Counted from the first letter of the stretch, positions 1-8,625 are shown. The stretch is DNA of 9,848 nt from Phyllobacteriaceae bacterium (GCA_012517025.1 JAAYVT010000309.1:1-9848); one strand, 5' to 3'. Numbers and translations: made by a program. The notes: generated by a model from the sequence alone, not told the origin.

Positions 1-603
1 GAACAGGAAGGACAGCATCGTCGCCATGTCGGGCGCGATCATGCCGGCGCCCTTGGCGATGCCGTTGACCGTCACCGTCACGCCGTCGAGCGTCACCGTC
101 CGGGTCGCCACCTTCGGGAAGGTGTCGGTGGTCATGATCGCCCGCGCCGCGTCGAGATAGGGCTCCGCCGCCACCCGCGCCATCGTCTCGGCCAGCACGC
201 CCTCGAACTTGGTCGCGTCGAGCGGCTCGCCGATCACCCCGGTCGAGGCGAGGAACACTTCCGCCGGCGCGCAGCCGACCGCCCGCGCCGCGATGTCGGC
301 GGTGATCGCCACCGTCTCCACACCCTTTTTCCCGGTGAAGGCGTTGGCGTTGCCGGAGTTGACCACCAGGGCGCGCGCCTTGCCGCCGGCCAAGTTGGCG
401 CGGCACCAGTCGACCGGCGCCGACGGGCACTTCGAGGTGGTGAAGGCACCGGCCACCGTGGTGCCTTCGTCGAACACCGCGAGCAGAACGTCGGTGCGGC
501 CCTTGTACTTGATCCCGGCCTCGGCGGTGGCGAAGCGGACGCCCGCGATCGCCGGCAGGATCGGCTGGGACTTGGGCGCGAGCGGCGAGACGGCGGTGGA
601 CAT
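1..603 (-). CDS. argJ: ArgJ, glutamate N-acetyltransferase / amino-acid acetyltransferase (N-terminal 201 residues; runs off the window)
   Basis: ArgJ moves the acetyl group from N-acetylornithine to glutamate, the recycling step of cytoplasmic arginine synthesis; many homologues also use acetyl-CoA. The reading frame starts at ATG 603-601 (MSTAVSPLAPKSQP) and is open to base 1. Family hallmarks visible are NSGNANAFTG (residues 82-91), STGVIGE (120-126, oxyanion-hole Thr121-Gly122) and KGAGMIAPDMATML (184-197). The precursor is known to cut itself just before the Thr of the ATM motif, here Thr195, which becomes the N-terminal nucleophile of the beta chain. The window ends six residues after it, so nearly all of the beta chain lies outside. 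A GGAGG ribosome site (614-618) sits 10 bases before the ATG. The gene is 61 bp downstream of the small membrane protein gene on the same strand and may share its transcript. The identification is secure; only mono- versus bifunctionality cannot be settled from this part. Confidence 0.96.
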   Translation of the reverse strand, partial: MSTAVSPLAPKSQPILPAIAGVRFATAEAGIKYKGRTDVLLAVFDEGTTVAGAFTTSKCPSAPVDWCRANLAGGKARALVVNSGNANAFTGKKGVETVAITADIAARAVGCAPAEVFLASTGVIGEPLDATKFEGVLAETMARVAAEPYLDAARAIMTTDTFPKVATRTVTLDGVTVTVNGIAKGAGMIAPDMATMLSFLF

Positions 604-664
604 GGGCGATCACCCTCCAGTGCGGAAACGGTCGCGCTCGGTTTGGCCGGGGTTCGGGCCTGCG

Positions 665-925
665 TCAAGCGGTCTCGGCGCCGACCGCCCCGGCGGCGAT
701 CCAACGGCCGCCCCACCGGTCGACCGCCGGCGCGACCAGGAACGCCATGCCGCCGACCATGAAGGGAACGATCGCGGCGGTCCTGGCCGGCAGCGGCCAA
801 TCGACGGTGAGCGGGCCGATCACGGCGATGATCGTCGTGATCAACGGGTAGGCCCCCGCCGTCGTGCACAGCAGTCGCCGCACCGGTCTGGTGAGCAGGC
901 GCCGAATGAAATCGCCGCGAACCAT
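665..925 (-). CDS. Small two-helix inner-membrane protein, divergent from a TetR regulator
   Basis: An 86-residue protein of unknown function. It starts at ATG 925-923, with a CGGAG ribosome site 8 bases upstream, and begins MVRGDFIRRLLTRPVRRLLC. Two hydrophobic segments follow, about residues 21-42 (AYPLITTIIAVIGPL) and 48-69 (RTAAIVPFMVGGMAFLVAPA), joined by a short WPLP turn; the arginine-rich start suggests a cytoplasmic N-terminus. The pattern YPLIT...GPLT..WPLP.RT..IVP.MV resembles, from memory, the membrane hairpin at the C-terminus of some antibiotic-biosynthesis-monooxygenase (ABM) superfamily proteins, here without the enzyme domain; this is a resemblance, not an assignment. It is transcribed away from the TetR gene, from a promoter flanked by repeated operator-like sites, so it is the natural candidate for the regulated target. 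The frame stays open further upstream, to about 1285, but that extension is arginine-rich, overlaps tetR and crosses the promoter, so I reject it. Gene reality is likely, function unknown. Confidence 0.72.
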   Translation of the reverse strand: MVRGDFIRRLLTRPVRRLLCTTAGAYPLITTIIAVIGPLTVDWPLPARTAAIVPFMVGGMAFLVAPAVDRWGGRWIAAGAVGAETA

Positions 926-1103
926 GTTCGTAACTCCGAGCCTTCTTCCGCAAAGGCGATCCGAGCCTCCCGATCCGAACTTCCGGTCCAGAAAGCGGTT
1001 CGATCGTCGCGACATCATATAAACGACCCGTTTCGTTTCGACAAGTTCGCTGGTACACTGTCGCGACGATCGACCGACGCACCCGAGACCCGGCAGGCCC
1101 CAC
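926..1103. promoter_or_regulatory. Divergent intergenic control region between the small membrane protein gene and tetR
   Basis: This 178-bp spacer is more AT-rich around 1015-1058 than its surroundings. Read on the minus strand it holds a sigma-70-like promoter, TTGTCG (1044-1039), a 17-bp spacer and TATATG (1021-1016), which would start the membrane protein mRNA near 1009 with a leader of about 84 nt. On the plus strand TACACT (1054-1059) is a possible -10 for tetR without a good -35; the tetR leader would then be about 38 nt. Both promoters lie between or overlap the two arms of a 15-bp inverted repeat (described separately). That is how a self-regulating TetR repressor usually controls itself and a divergent neighbour. 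Confidence 0.6.
1000..1073. repeat. Perfect 15-bp inverted repeat, probable TetR operator pair
   Basis: The left arm, TCGATCGTCGCGACA (1000-1014), is repeated exactly in reverse complement as TGTCGCGACGATCGA (1059-1073), 44 bp apart. Each arm contains the 8-bp palindrome GTCGCGAC (1006-1013 and 1060-1067), which suits a symmetric dimer. The left arm lies just downstream of the -10 of the membrane protein promoter, over its predicted start point; the right arm abuts the possible tetR -10. The palindrome centres are 54 bp apart. The simplest reading is two copies of one operator bound by the adjacent TetR protein, silencing both promoters, possibly with cooperation between the sites. Binding is inferred; the repeat itself is plain in the sequence. 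Confidence 0.68.
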
Positions 1104-1727
1104 GTGACCCGAGACACCGCCGCCCTCCGCCCCGCTCTCACCCGAACGCCGCGCCGATCGGGTGGTCCCCGCCGCAGCGACACCGCCCATGCGGCGATCC
1201 TCGACGCCGCCGAAGCGCTGCTGACCACGGGCGGACCATCGGCCGTCACCTTCGAGGCGGTCGCTCGCGCCGCCGGCGCCGGCAAGCCGACGCTCTATCG
1301 GTGGTGGCCCGATCGGATCGACCTGTTGCTCGAGGTCTACGACCGCCAAACCGGAGCGACCCTGCCGGAGGTCGACACCGGCTCCTTCGAGGAAGACCTG
1401 ATCGTCTCGATATCCGGCCTGTGGCGCTTCTGGCGAGAATCCGTCGCCGGTCGCGCCTTCGCCGCGGTCGTCGCGGAAGCGCAATTCGACGAGACGGCGC
1501 GGTCCACTCTCGTCGAGCGCCTGCGCGACCCGGCCTTTCCGTTGCGTCCGGTGATCGCCCGGGCCGTCACGCGCGGCGAGATCACGCCGAGCGAAGGCGA
1601 GGGCCTGCGCGAATTCGTCGTCGCGCTGAACTGGCTGCGCCTGCTCACCGACCGGCTCGACGAGACCGAGGTCCCCGCCCTCGTCGCCGCTCTGCTCGCC
1701 GGCCGAGGCCGACGCCGCCCCGCATGA
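1104..1727 (+). CDS. TetR-family transcriptional repressor
   Basis: A 207-residue one-component regulator of the usual TetR length. An N-terminal tail rich in Arg and Pro (1-25) precedes the DNA-binding domain: helix 1 around ILDAAEALL (32-40), then the helix-turn-helix VTFEAVARAAGAGKPTLYRWW (about 48-68), with the family's typical GxGKPTxYRxW core. The remainder is all-helical and most resembles the TetR_C_11 type of ligand-binding/dimer domain (SFEEDLIVSISGLWRF, then AEAQFDETARSTL). The start is GTG at 1104; no strong ribosome site precedes it, and no better in-frame start is visible. It diverges from the small membrane protein gene across an operator-like repeat, so it probably represses that gene and itself. 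The ligand cannot be told from sequence. The family call is certain; the target is an inference from position. Confidence 0.93.
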   Translation: MTRDTAALRPALTRTPRRSGGPRRSDTAHAAILDAAEALLTTGGPSAVTFEAVARAAGAGKPTLYRWWPDRIDLLLEVYDRQTGATLPEVDTGSFEEDLIVSISGLWRFWRESVAGRAFAAVVAEAQFDETARSTLVERLRDPAFPLRPVIARAVTRGEITPSEGEGLREFVVALNWLRLLTDRLDETEVPALVAALLAGRGRRRPA

Positions 1728-1780
1728 GATCCGTTCGACCACGAACTCTCGGCGACGTCGCGAACTCGGTGGGGATCCAC

Positions 1781-1818
1781 GAGAAAGAAAAGGCCCGGCG
1801 ATCGAAACCACCGGGCCT
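1781..1818 (-). terminator. Intrinsic terminator of the prolyl isomerase gene
   Basis: On the minus strand a perfect 8-bp stem, AGGCCCGG (1818-1811) with CCGGGCCT (1798-1791) and a 12-nt loop, is followed by the T-rich tract TTTCTTTCTC (1790-1781). It lies about 42 bases past the isomerase stop codon. It should separate that transcript from the tetR/argJ side. Read on the plus strand the stem has no T tract, so it is a poor terminator for tetR, which converges on it. Confidence 0.82.
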
Positions 1819-1859
1819 CCTCGAAGACGTCTTCCGTGTCGGCGGACCGAACGGTTCGA

Positions 1860-2738
1860 TCACTTCGCCGGGGCGGGCGCCGACGGGGTCGCCGGGGCTT
1901 CCGGCTTGGCCGAGGCGGCCTTGATCGCGGCCTCGTCGACGTCGACCTTCGCCGCCTTCTTCAGGTCGGCGAGCTTCTGGGTGAAGAGGTCGCCGACCAC
2001 CGCCTGACGCACCTGGTCCTTGACCTGGTCGAGCGACGGGATCGGCTGCTTGCGCTTCTCCTCGAGCTTGATCACGTGCCAACCGAACTGCGACTTGACC
2101 GGCTCCTTGGTGGTCTCGCCCGGCTTCAGCGCGGCGGCCGCCTTCTCGAACTCCGGCACCATGTCGCCGGCGGCGAAGAAGCCGAGGTCGCCGCCGTTCT
2201 TGGCCGAACCCGGATCCTGGCTCTTCTCCTCGGCGATCTTGGCGAAGTCGCCGCCCTTGGCGAGATCGGCGAGAACCGCCTTGGCCTCGTCCTCGGTCTT
2301 CACCAGGATGTGACGGGCGTGCATCTCCTCCGGCGGATTGTAGGCGGCGGCATCCTTGTCGTAGCGCGCCTTGACCATCGCGTCGGAGACTTCGGCCTCG
2401 ACCTTGTCCTTGACGTACTCGGAGACCAGCAGCTGGGTGCGGACCTGCTCCATCCGCTTCTTGTAGGAGTCGGTCTTGTCGAGGCCGTCCTTGGCGGCGG
2501 CCTGGGCGATCAGTCGCATGTCGACGAGCCGCTCGACCACCGCCTTCAGACGCGCCTCCTCGGGCAACTGGGCGAGCTGGGCGCCGAGCGAGGAGGTCAG
2601 GGCGGCGACGTCGGCCTGGGTGATCGGCTGACCGTCGACCGTCGCGTAGACCTTGTCCTCGGCGCGGGCGACGCCCGAAAACGCGAGGCCGGCGAGAAGA
2701 GCGAACGCGAGGGTCCGGTGGTGGCGGGTACCGTTCAT
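1860..2738 (-). CDS. Periplasmic parvulin-type peptidyl-prolyl cis-trans isomerase (PpiC/SurA-like)
   Basis: A 292-residue exported folding helper that should speed cis-trans isomerisation at proline bonds in periplasmic or outer-membrane proteins. The signal peptide MNGTRHHRTLAFALLAGLAF ends with a signal peptidase I site at ARA|ED (26/27). A helical SurA-like N-terminal chaperone part (about 30-135) precedes the rotamase domain (about 139-228): HARHILV (140-146), GGDLGFF (182-188), MVPEFEKAA (193-201) and QFGWHVIKL (217-225). A Lys/Ala-rich helical tail and an Ala/Pro-rich end (about 265-292) follow. The ATG at 2738-2736 is chosen because the signal peptide follows at once and AGGA lies 11 bases upstream; a longer frame to 3221 would cross the promoter region and overlap secA. 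It is divergent from secA, whose product drives export of such proteins, an arrangement common in Hyphomicrobiales. With one rotamase domain it is shorter than canonical SurA, so I give no gene symbol. Confidence 0.92.
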   Translation of the reverse strand: MNGTRHHRTLAFALLAGLAFSGVARAEDKVYATVDGQPITQADVAALTSSLGAQLAQLPEEARLKAVVERLVDMRLIAQAAAKDGLDKTDSYKKRMEQVRTQLLVSEYVKDKVEAEVSDAMVKARYDKDAAAYNPPEEMHARHILVKTEDEAKAVLADLAKGGDFAKIAEEKSQDPGSAKNGGDLGFFAAGDMVPEFEKAAAALKPGETTKEPVKSQFGWHVIKLEEKRKQPIPSLDQVKDQVRQAVVGDLFTQKLADLKKAAKVDVDEAAIKAASAKPEAPATPSAPAPAK

Positions 2739-3159
2739 GTGAGACGGGTTCCTGAAGGTGGAGGCGGGCGAGCCGCCGAGCGGGAGGACGATCGACCGCC
2801 GTCGGACGAGCCGAGCGAGGGTTCGCGCGAGATGCGGCGTCGGATGTGGCGAACGTATGACGTTTCGCCCCCGTCCCGGCGCGGCGACGGTCGATTCGGG
2901 CCGAGATTGGCGCAGCCTCCCGCCGTTGACAACCGTCGGACCCCTCCTTATCTCGAGGATGCCGCGCGCGCCCTCCGGACGCGGGCGCCGTCGGGGCTTG
3001 CCTCGCCCCCCTCGCCTCCCCGCACCGCTCCCGGCGACGCGAAAGGAGTGTCGTCGAGGGGTCGCGTCCCGACCGTATGACGCAAGCACCGCGCCCGCCG
3101 GGCGGACGTCGCGACATAGCGACGCTCGTCGAACGCCACGACCTCGAGGAAGGGCCTCC
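2739..3159. promoter_or_regulatory. 421-bp gene-free divergent region between the prolyl isomerase gene and secA
   Basis: No gene is credible here. The region contains the secA promoter (2926-2954), a secA leader of about 200 nt and the upstream DNA of the isomerase gene. An imperfect 22-bp palindrome, GGCGAA...TTCGCC (2848-2869), sits between the two genes and could be an operator. The TTGACAA at 2926-2932 reads TTGTCAA on the other strand, so a minus-strand -35 for the isomerase gene could overlap the secA -35, but I see no good -10 behind it. An arginine- and proline-rich frame runs in phase into secA from ATG 2959; I regard it as untranslated leader. Confidence 0.55.
2926..2954 (+). promoter_or_regulatory. 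Candidate sigma-70 promoter of secA
   Basis: A perfect -35 hexamer TTGACA (2926-2931) is followed after exactly 17 bp by TATCTC (2949-2954), a weaker -10 that keeps the TAT. The predicted start point near 2961 gives a leader of about 200 nt ahead of the secA ATG. The -35 and spacing are strong; the -10 is only a half match, so a start point elsewhere in the leader is possible. Confidence 0.55.

Positions 3160-3160
<1 letters not shown>
3146..3160 (+). promoter_or_regulatory. secA ribosome binding site
   Basis: GAGGAAGGG (3146-3154) lies five bases before the ATG whose first base is 3160. It is the strongest Shine-Dalgarno sequence in the window and fixes the secA start at MIGLGTLAKKLFG, against the longer in-frame extension from 2959. 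Confidence 0.8.
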
Positions 3161-5910
<2,750 letters not shown>

Positions 5911-5933
5911 AGCCGCCGATCGGACGACGAAAG

Positions 5934-5967
5934 AAAGAGGGCCGCCCCATCGGGCGGCCCTCTTTTT
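5934..5967. terminator. Strong bidirectional terminator shared by secA and the YafK-type lipoprotein gene
   Basis: A perfect 11-bp stem, GAGGGCCGCCC (5937-5947) with GGGCGGCCCTC (5952-5962), closes a 4-nt loop. It is followed by TTTTT (5963-5967) for secA and preceded by AAGAAA, which gives a T-rich tract on the minus strand for the convergent lipoprotein gene. It starts about 25 bases past the secA stop and lies about 110 bases past the end of the opposing gene. Confidence 0.93.
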
Positions 5968-6011
5968 CATCGCACATCCCGAACGCCGTCCCGACGTCGC
6001 CCCGAAACGCC

Positions 6012-6049
6012 TCGAGGGCCGCGACGGATACGCCCGGCGCGGCCCTCGA
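6012..6049. repeat. Second hairpin in the secA/lipoprotein convergent spacer (12-bp perfect stem, no T tract)
   Basis: TCGAGGGCCGCG (6012-6023) pairs perfectly with CGCGGCCCTCGA (6038-6049) around a 14-nt loop. No run of T follows on either strand, so it is not a textbook intrinsic terminator. It lies 28 bases past the stop of the lipoprotein gene and could protect the 3' end of that mRNA, slow polymerase ahead of the main terminator, or help a Rho-dependent stop. Confidence 0.6.
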
Positions 6050-6076
6050 CGACGAATTCGACGGACGTCGGCGCGC

Positions 6077-7357
6077 TCAGCCGCCGAACGGATTGATCCG
6101 CTTCCACAACGGCCGATCCTCGCTCGCCGCCGGTGCGGCGGACGCCGCCGGCTGCGTCGACATGAAGCCGAACAGCGGCGAGGACGACCCGCCGGCCGGT
6201 ACGGTCGACGTGGTGATCGGGGCGCCGGCGTCGGGCGCGGCCTGCGCCGCCGCCACGCGGGTCGGCCCGAAGCTGCGCGGCGAGGCCTTCGGCAGCGGCA
6301 CCGCCACCGGCAGACCGGCGGCGGAATAATCGGCGACGACGCCGTCCTCCCCCGCCGTCTCCGCCGGCTTGGCGCCGAGCCACGCGGCGATCTTGGTGCC
6401 GGGTTGCGGCTTGGCCTTCTCGCGCGCGTCGGCGATCGCCCGCTCTTCCATCTTGCGCGACCGTTCGTCGGCGGCCCGGGCCTGATCCTCGAGATCGGCG
6501 ACGGCGACCTTGAAGGCCTTGTCGTCGTCCGCTTCCTTGGCGGCCACCGCCGTCTTGATCTCCGACGGCACCTGATAGACCGGGCAAGCCCCGGCCGCGT
6601 TGAAGGTGGTCGAGTTCGGATCGGTCGTCTGCGCGTCGAACACGTACTTCTTGTCGCAGACGTCGACCTTGGGCTCGAGCTTCGTCACCTCGAAGTGGTC
6701 GTAGCCCTGCTTGATGTTCTTCCAGAACGCCATGTTCGGATTCTTGCGGTTCTTGGCCAGGTTCTCCGCCGTCATGCGGAAGGGGAAGGCCTGAACCTGG
6801 AACGACTTCTGCCCGCCGACGAAGGCCTCGCGGGCGAGCCCGTAGATCTCCTGGATCTGCTCGTCGTTCATCACGAAGCAGCCGGCCGAGCCGGTGCAGT
6901 TGCCGTGCACCATCACCGCCGCGCCGGTCCGCCCGAAGGCGCGGTCGAAGGCGTTGGGATAGCCGACGTCGTAGGCGAGATAGAACTGCGAATGCGGATT
7001 CATCCGCGACGGCGTGACGGTGTAGAAGCCCTCCGGCGACTGCTTGTCGCCTTCCTTGATCTTCGGACCGAGCGTGCCGCCCCAGGCGCACATCTGATAG
7101 CTCTTCAACAGCGCGAACCGGCCGGTGCGGTCACGCTTCCAGATCTCCAGCGTCGACTCCTGCTTGAAGGCGCGCACCAGGATCGGATCCTCCTTGCGCA
7201 TGCCCTTCTCGTCCATCAACGCGACGAGTTTCGGATTGAGCGGCCGGGTCGCCTTGTCGGGCCCGCCGAGCGTCGACTGCATTTCGTCCTGACAGGACGC
7301 CACGAAGAGCCCGATCGCCAGGGCCGTGGTGAGTCGCAGAACCGTCTTGATCGTCAT
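6077..7357 (-). CDS. YafK-type L,D-transpeptidase-domain lipoprotein
   Basis: A 426-residue envelope lipoprotein. The signal peptide MTIKTVLRLTTALAIGLF ends in a lipobox, VASC, with Cys22 as the lipidated residue; Gln at +2 would favour the outer membrane under the enterobacterial rule. The YkuD/ErfK-like domain of the YafK subgroup covers about 60-175: EGDKQSPEG (102-110), then VMVHGNCTGSAGCFVM (148-163) with likely catalytic Cys160 and partner His151. YafK (LdtF/DpaA) in E. coli cleaves the Braun lipoprotein-peptidoglycan link; other family members make 3-3 crosslinks. Which applies here cannot be read from sequence. From about 250 the protein is unusual: a charged Ala-rich helical stretch (about 252-290), then an Ala/Pro/Ser-rich region and the end DRPLWKRINPFGG. 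The ATG at 7357-7355 is chosen for its signal peptide, although GGGTGG sits too close; a TTG six codons upstream (7375) with GGGGG before it is possible. Convergent with secA. Confidence 0.88.
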   Translation of the reverse strand: MTIKTVLRLTTALAIGLFVASCQDEMQSTLGGPDKATRPLNPKLVALMDEKGMRKEDPILVRAFKQESTLEIWKRDRTGRFALLKSYQMCAWGGTLGPKIKEGDKQSPEGFYTVTPSRMNPHSQFYLAYDVGYPNAFDRAFGRTGAAVMVHGNCTGSAGCFVMNDEQIQEIYGLAREAFVGGQKSFQVQAFPFRMTAENLAKNRKNPNMAFWKNIKQGYDHFEVTKLEPKVDVCDKKYVFDAQTTDPNSTTFNAAGACPVYQVPSEIKTAVAAKEADDDKAFKVAVADLEDQARAADERSRKMEERAIADAREKAKPQPGTKIAAWLGAKPAETAGEDGVVADYSAAGLPVAVPLPKASPRSFGPTRVAAAQAAPDAGAPITTSTVPAGGSSSPLFGFMSTQPAASAAPAASEDRPLWKRINPFGG

Positions 7358-7671
7358 CCATCCACCCGAACGCAAGCGAGAACCCCCGTCTCGCCGACCC
7401 GGCCCTTCACGGACCGTCCCGGCGAGAGAAAAATCTCGATCGTGCGACCGCCGGACCTGATTCCATCGTCCCGGTCGCCTCGAACGTCCACTTTAGGTCT
7501 TCGACCTTGCGACTTGGTTACCGAAGCGGAAACCTCGTCACCCCGATCACGCCCGTGACGCTCGCACGAACTCTATCTCAAAATCGCGATTGCGGCAAAA
7601 CCGCGTTGCCACGCATCCGTGCCCGCGCGAGCGGTGAAGGAAGAGTTTCGATCCGTCCCGTTCCGGCACGC
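7358..7671 (-). promoter_or_regulatory. 314-bp gene-free spacer between accA and the YafK-type lipoprotein gene
   Basis: No credible gene is visible. It must hold the 3' end of the accA transcript and the start of the lipoprotein transcript. I see no clear intrinsic terminator for accA. Small dyads are present: CGTCAC (7536-7541) with GTGACG (7555-7560), and AGGTC/GACCT (7495-7507). A candidate promoter is listed separately. Base composition is noticeably more AT-rich at 7570-7600 than in the flanking genes, as expected of a promoter. Confidence 0.45.
7570..7598 (-). promoter_or_regulatory. Candidate sigma-70 promoter of the YafK-type lipoprotein gene
   Basis: Read on the minus strand, TTGCCG (7598-7593) is followed after 17 bp by TAGAGT (7575-7570); each hexamer matches consensus at four of six positions. 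It lies about 75 bases past the accA stop and would give a leader of about 205 nt. The match is moderate, and read-through from accA is an alternative. Confidence 0.35.
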
Positions 7672-8625
7672 TCAGAGCGAGCGTCCGATCGCCAGGAACT
7701 TGTCGTGGCGCATGTCGCGCAGCCCGTCCGGCGACACCCCGGCGAGGTCGGCGAGCGCCCCGGCGATCACGTCGCCGGTCGCCGCGATCACCGTCTCGAC
7801 GTTGCGATGGGCGCCGCCCACCGGTTCGGCGACGATGCCGTCGATCACCTTGAACTTGAGCAGATCCTGGGCGGTGATCTTCATGCCGGTGGCCGCGTCC
7901 TGCGCCCGAGCGCTGTCGCGCCACAGGATCGAGGCGGCGCCTTCCGGCGAGATCACCGAATAGATCGCGTGCTCGAGCATGTAGACGCGGTTGGTCGCCG
8001 CGATCGCGATCGCGCCGCCCGAGCCGCCCTCGCCGATGATCACCGAGACGTTGGGCACGCCGAGCCCGAGGCAGGCGTCGGTCGACCGGGCGATCGCCTC
8101 GGCCTGACCGCGCTCCTCCGCGCCGATGCCCGGATAGGCGCCGGCGGTGTCGACCAAGCTGATCACCGGCAGGCCGAAACGCTCCGCCGTCTCCATCAGC
8201 CGCACCGCCTTGCGATAGCCCTCGGGGCGCGCCATGCCGAAGTTGTGGGTGAGACGGGAGGCGGTGTCCGCCCCCTTCTCGTGCCCGAGGACGCACACCG
8301 GCTGCCCGCGGAACCGGCCGAAACCGCCGACGATCGCCGCGTCCTCGCCGAAGGCGCGGTCGCCGGCCAGCGGCGTGAAGTCCTCGATCAGGGCGCCGAC
8401 GTAGTCGACGAAGTGCGGCCGGTCGGGATGACGGGCGACCTGCGTCTTCTGCCAGGGCGTCAGCTTCTGATAGAGCTCGGCCAGCGCCTGCGCCGCCTTG
8501 GCCTCGAGCTTGGCGATCTCGTCGGCGACGTCGACCGCCTCGCCCTTCTCCGCCAGCAGCCGAAACTCCTGGATCTGGCCCTCGAGGTCGGCGACCGGCT
8601 TTTCGAATTCGAGATAGCTGCGCAT
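7672..8625 (-). CDS. accA: AccA, acetyl-CoA carboxylase carboxyltransferase subunit alpha
   Basis: AccA pairs with AccD to move the carboxyl group from carboxybiotin on AccB to acetyl-CoA, giving malonyl-CoA, the first committed step of fatty-acid synthesis in the cytoplasm. The 317-residue product has the usual length. Landmarks are the N-terminal MRSYLEFEKPVADLEGQI typical of the family, LTPWQKTQVARHP (55-67), FVDY (72-75), VLGHEKG (112-118), FGMARPEGYRKA (129-140), DTAGAYPGIGAEERGQ (159-174) and the glycine-rich oxyanion loop GEGGSGGA (198-205). The start at ATG 8625-8623 fits the family; a longer open frame to 8745 adds an arginine-rich stretch unlike AccA. No clear Shine-Dalgarno precedes it. 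It lies 135 bp downstream of xerD on the same strand; accD is not in the window, as usual because the two subunits are often unlinked. Confidence 0.98.
   Translation of the reverse strand: MRSYLEFEKPVADLEGQIQEFRLLAEKGEAVDVADEIAKLEAKAAQALAELYQKLTPWQKTQVARHPDRPHFVDYVGALIEDFTPLAGDRAFGEDAAIVGGFGRFRGQPVCVLGHEKGADTASRLTHNFGMARPEGYRKAVRLMETAERFGLPVISLVDTAGAYPGIGAEERGQAEAIARSTDACLGLGVPNVSVIIGEGGSGGAIAIAATNRVYMLEHAIYSVISPEGAASILWRDSARAQDAATGMKITAQDLLKFKVIDGIVAEPVGGAHRNVETVIAATGDVIAGALADLAGVSPDGLRDMRHDKFLAIGRSL

Noticed and set aside
926..1285. N-terminal extension of the small membrane protein up to 1285
   Set aside because: It would run antisense through tetR and across the promoter and operators; the ATG at 925 has a ribosome site and the hydrophobic part follows.
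209..1924. A long plus-strand frame across argJ, the small membrane gene and tetR
   Set aside because: It is antisense to argJ and to the small gene and out of frame with tetR, with arginine-rich low-complexity translation; the three real genes explain the DNA.
2959..3159. In-frame N-terminal extension of SecA from ATG 2959
   Set aside because: SecA proteins start near the MIGLGTLAKKLFG sequence, and a strong ribosome site lies just before that ATG. The extension is Arg/Pro-rich with no family counterpart.
7536..7560. Small dyad CGTCAC...GTGACG as an accA terminator
   Set aside because: The stem is only 6 bp with a 13-nt loop, no T tract follows on the minus strand, and it is over 110 bases past the accA stop.
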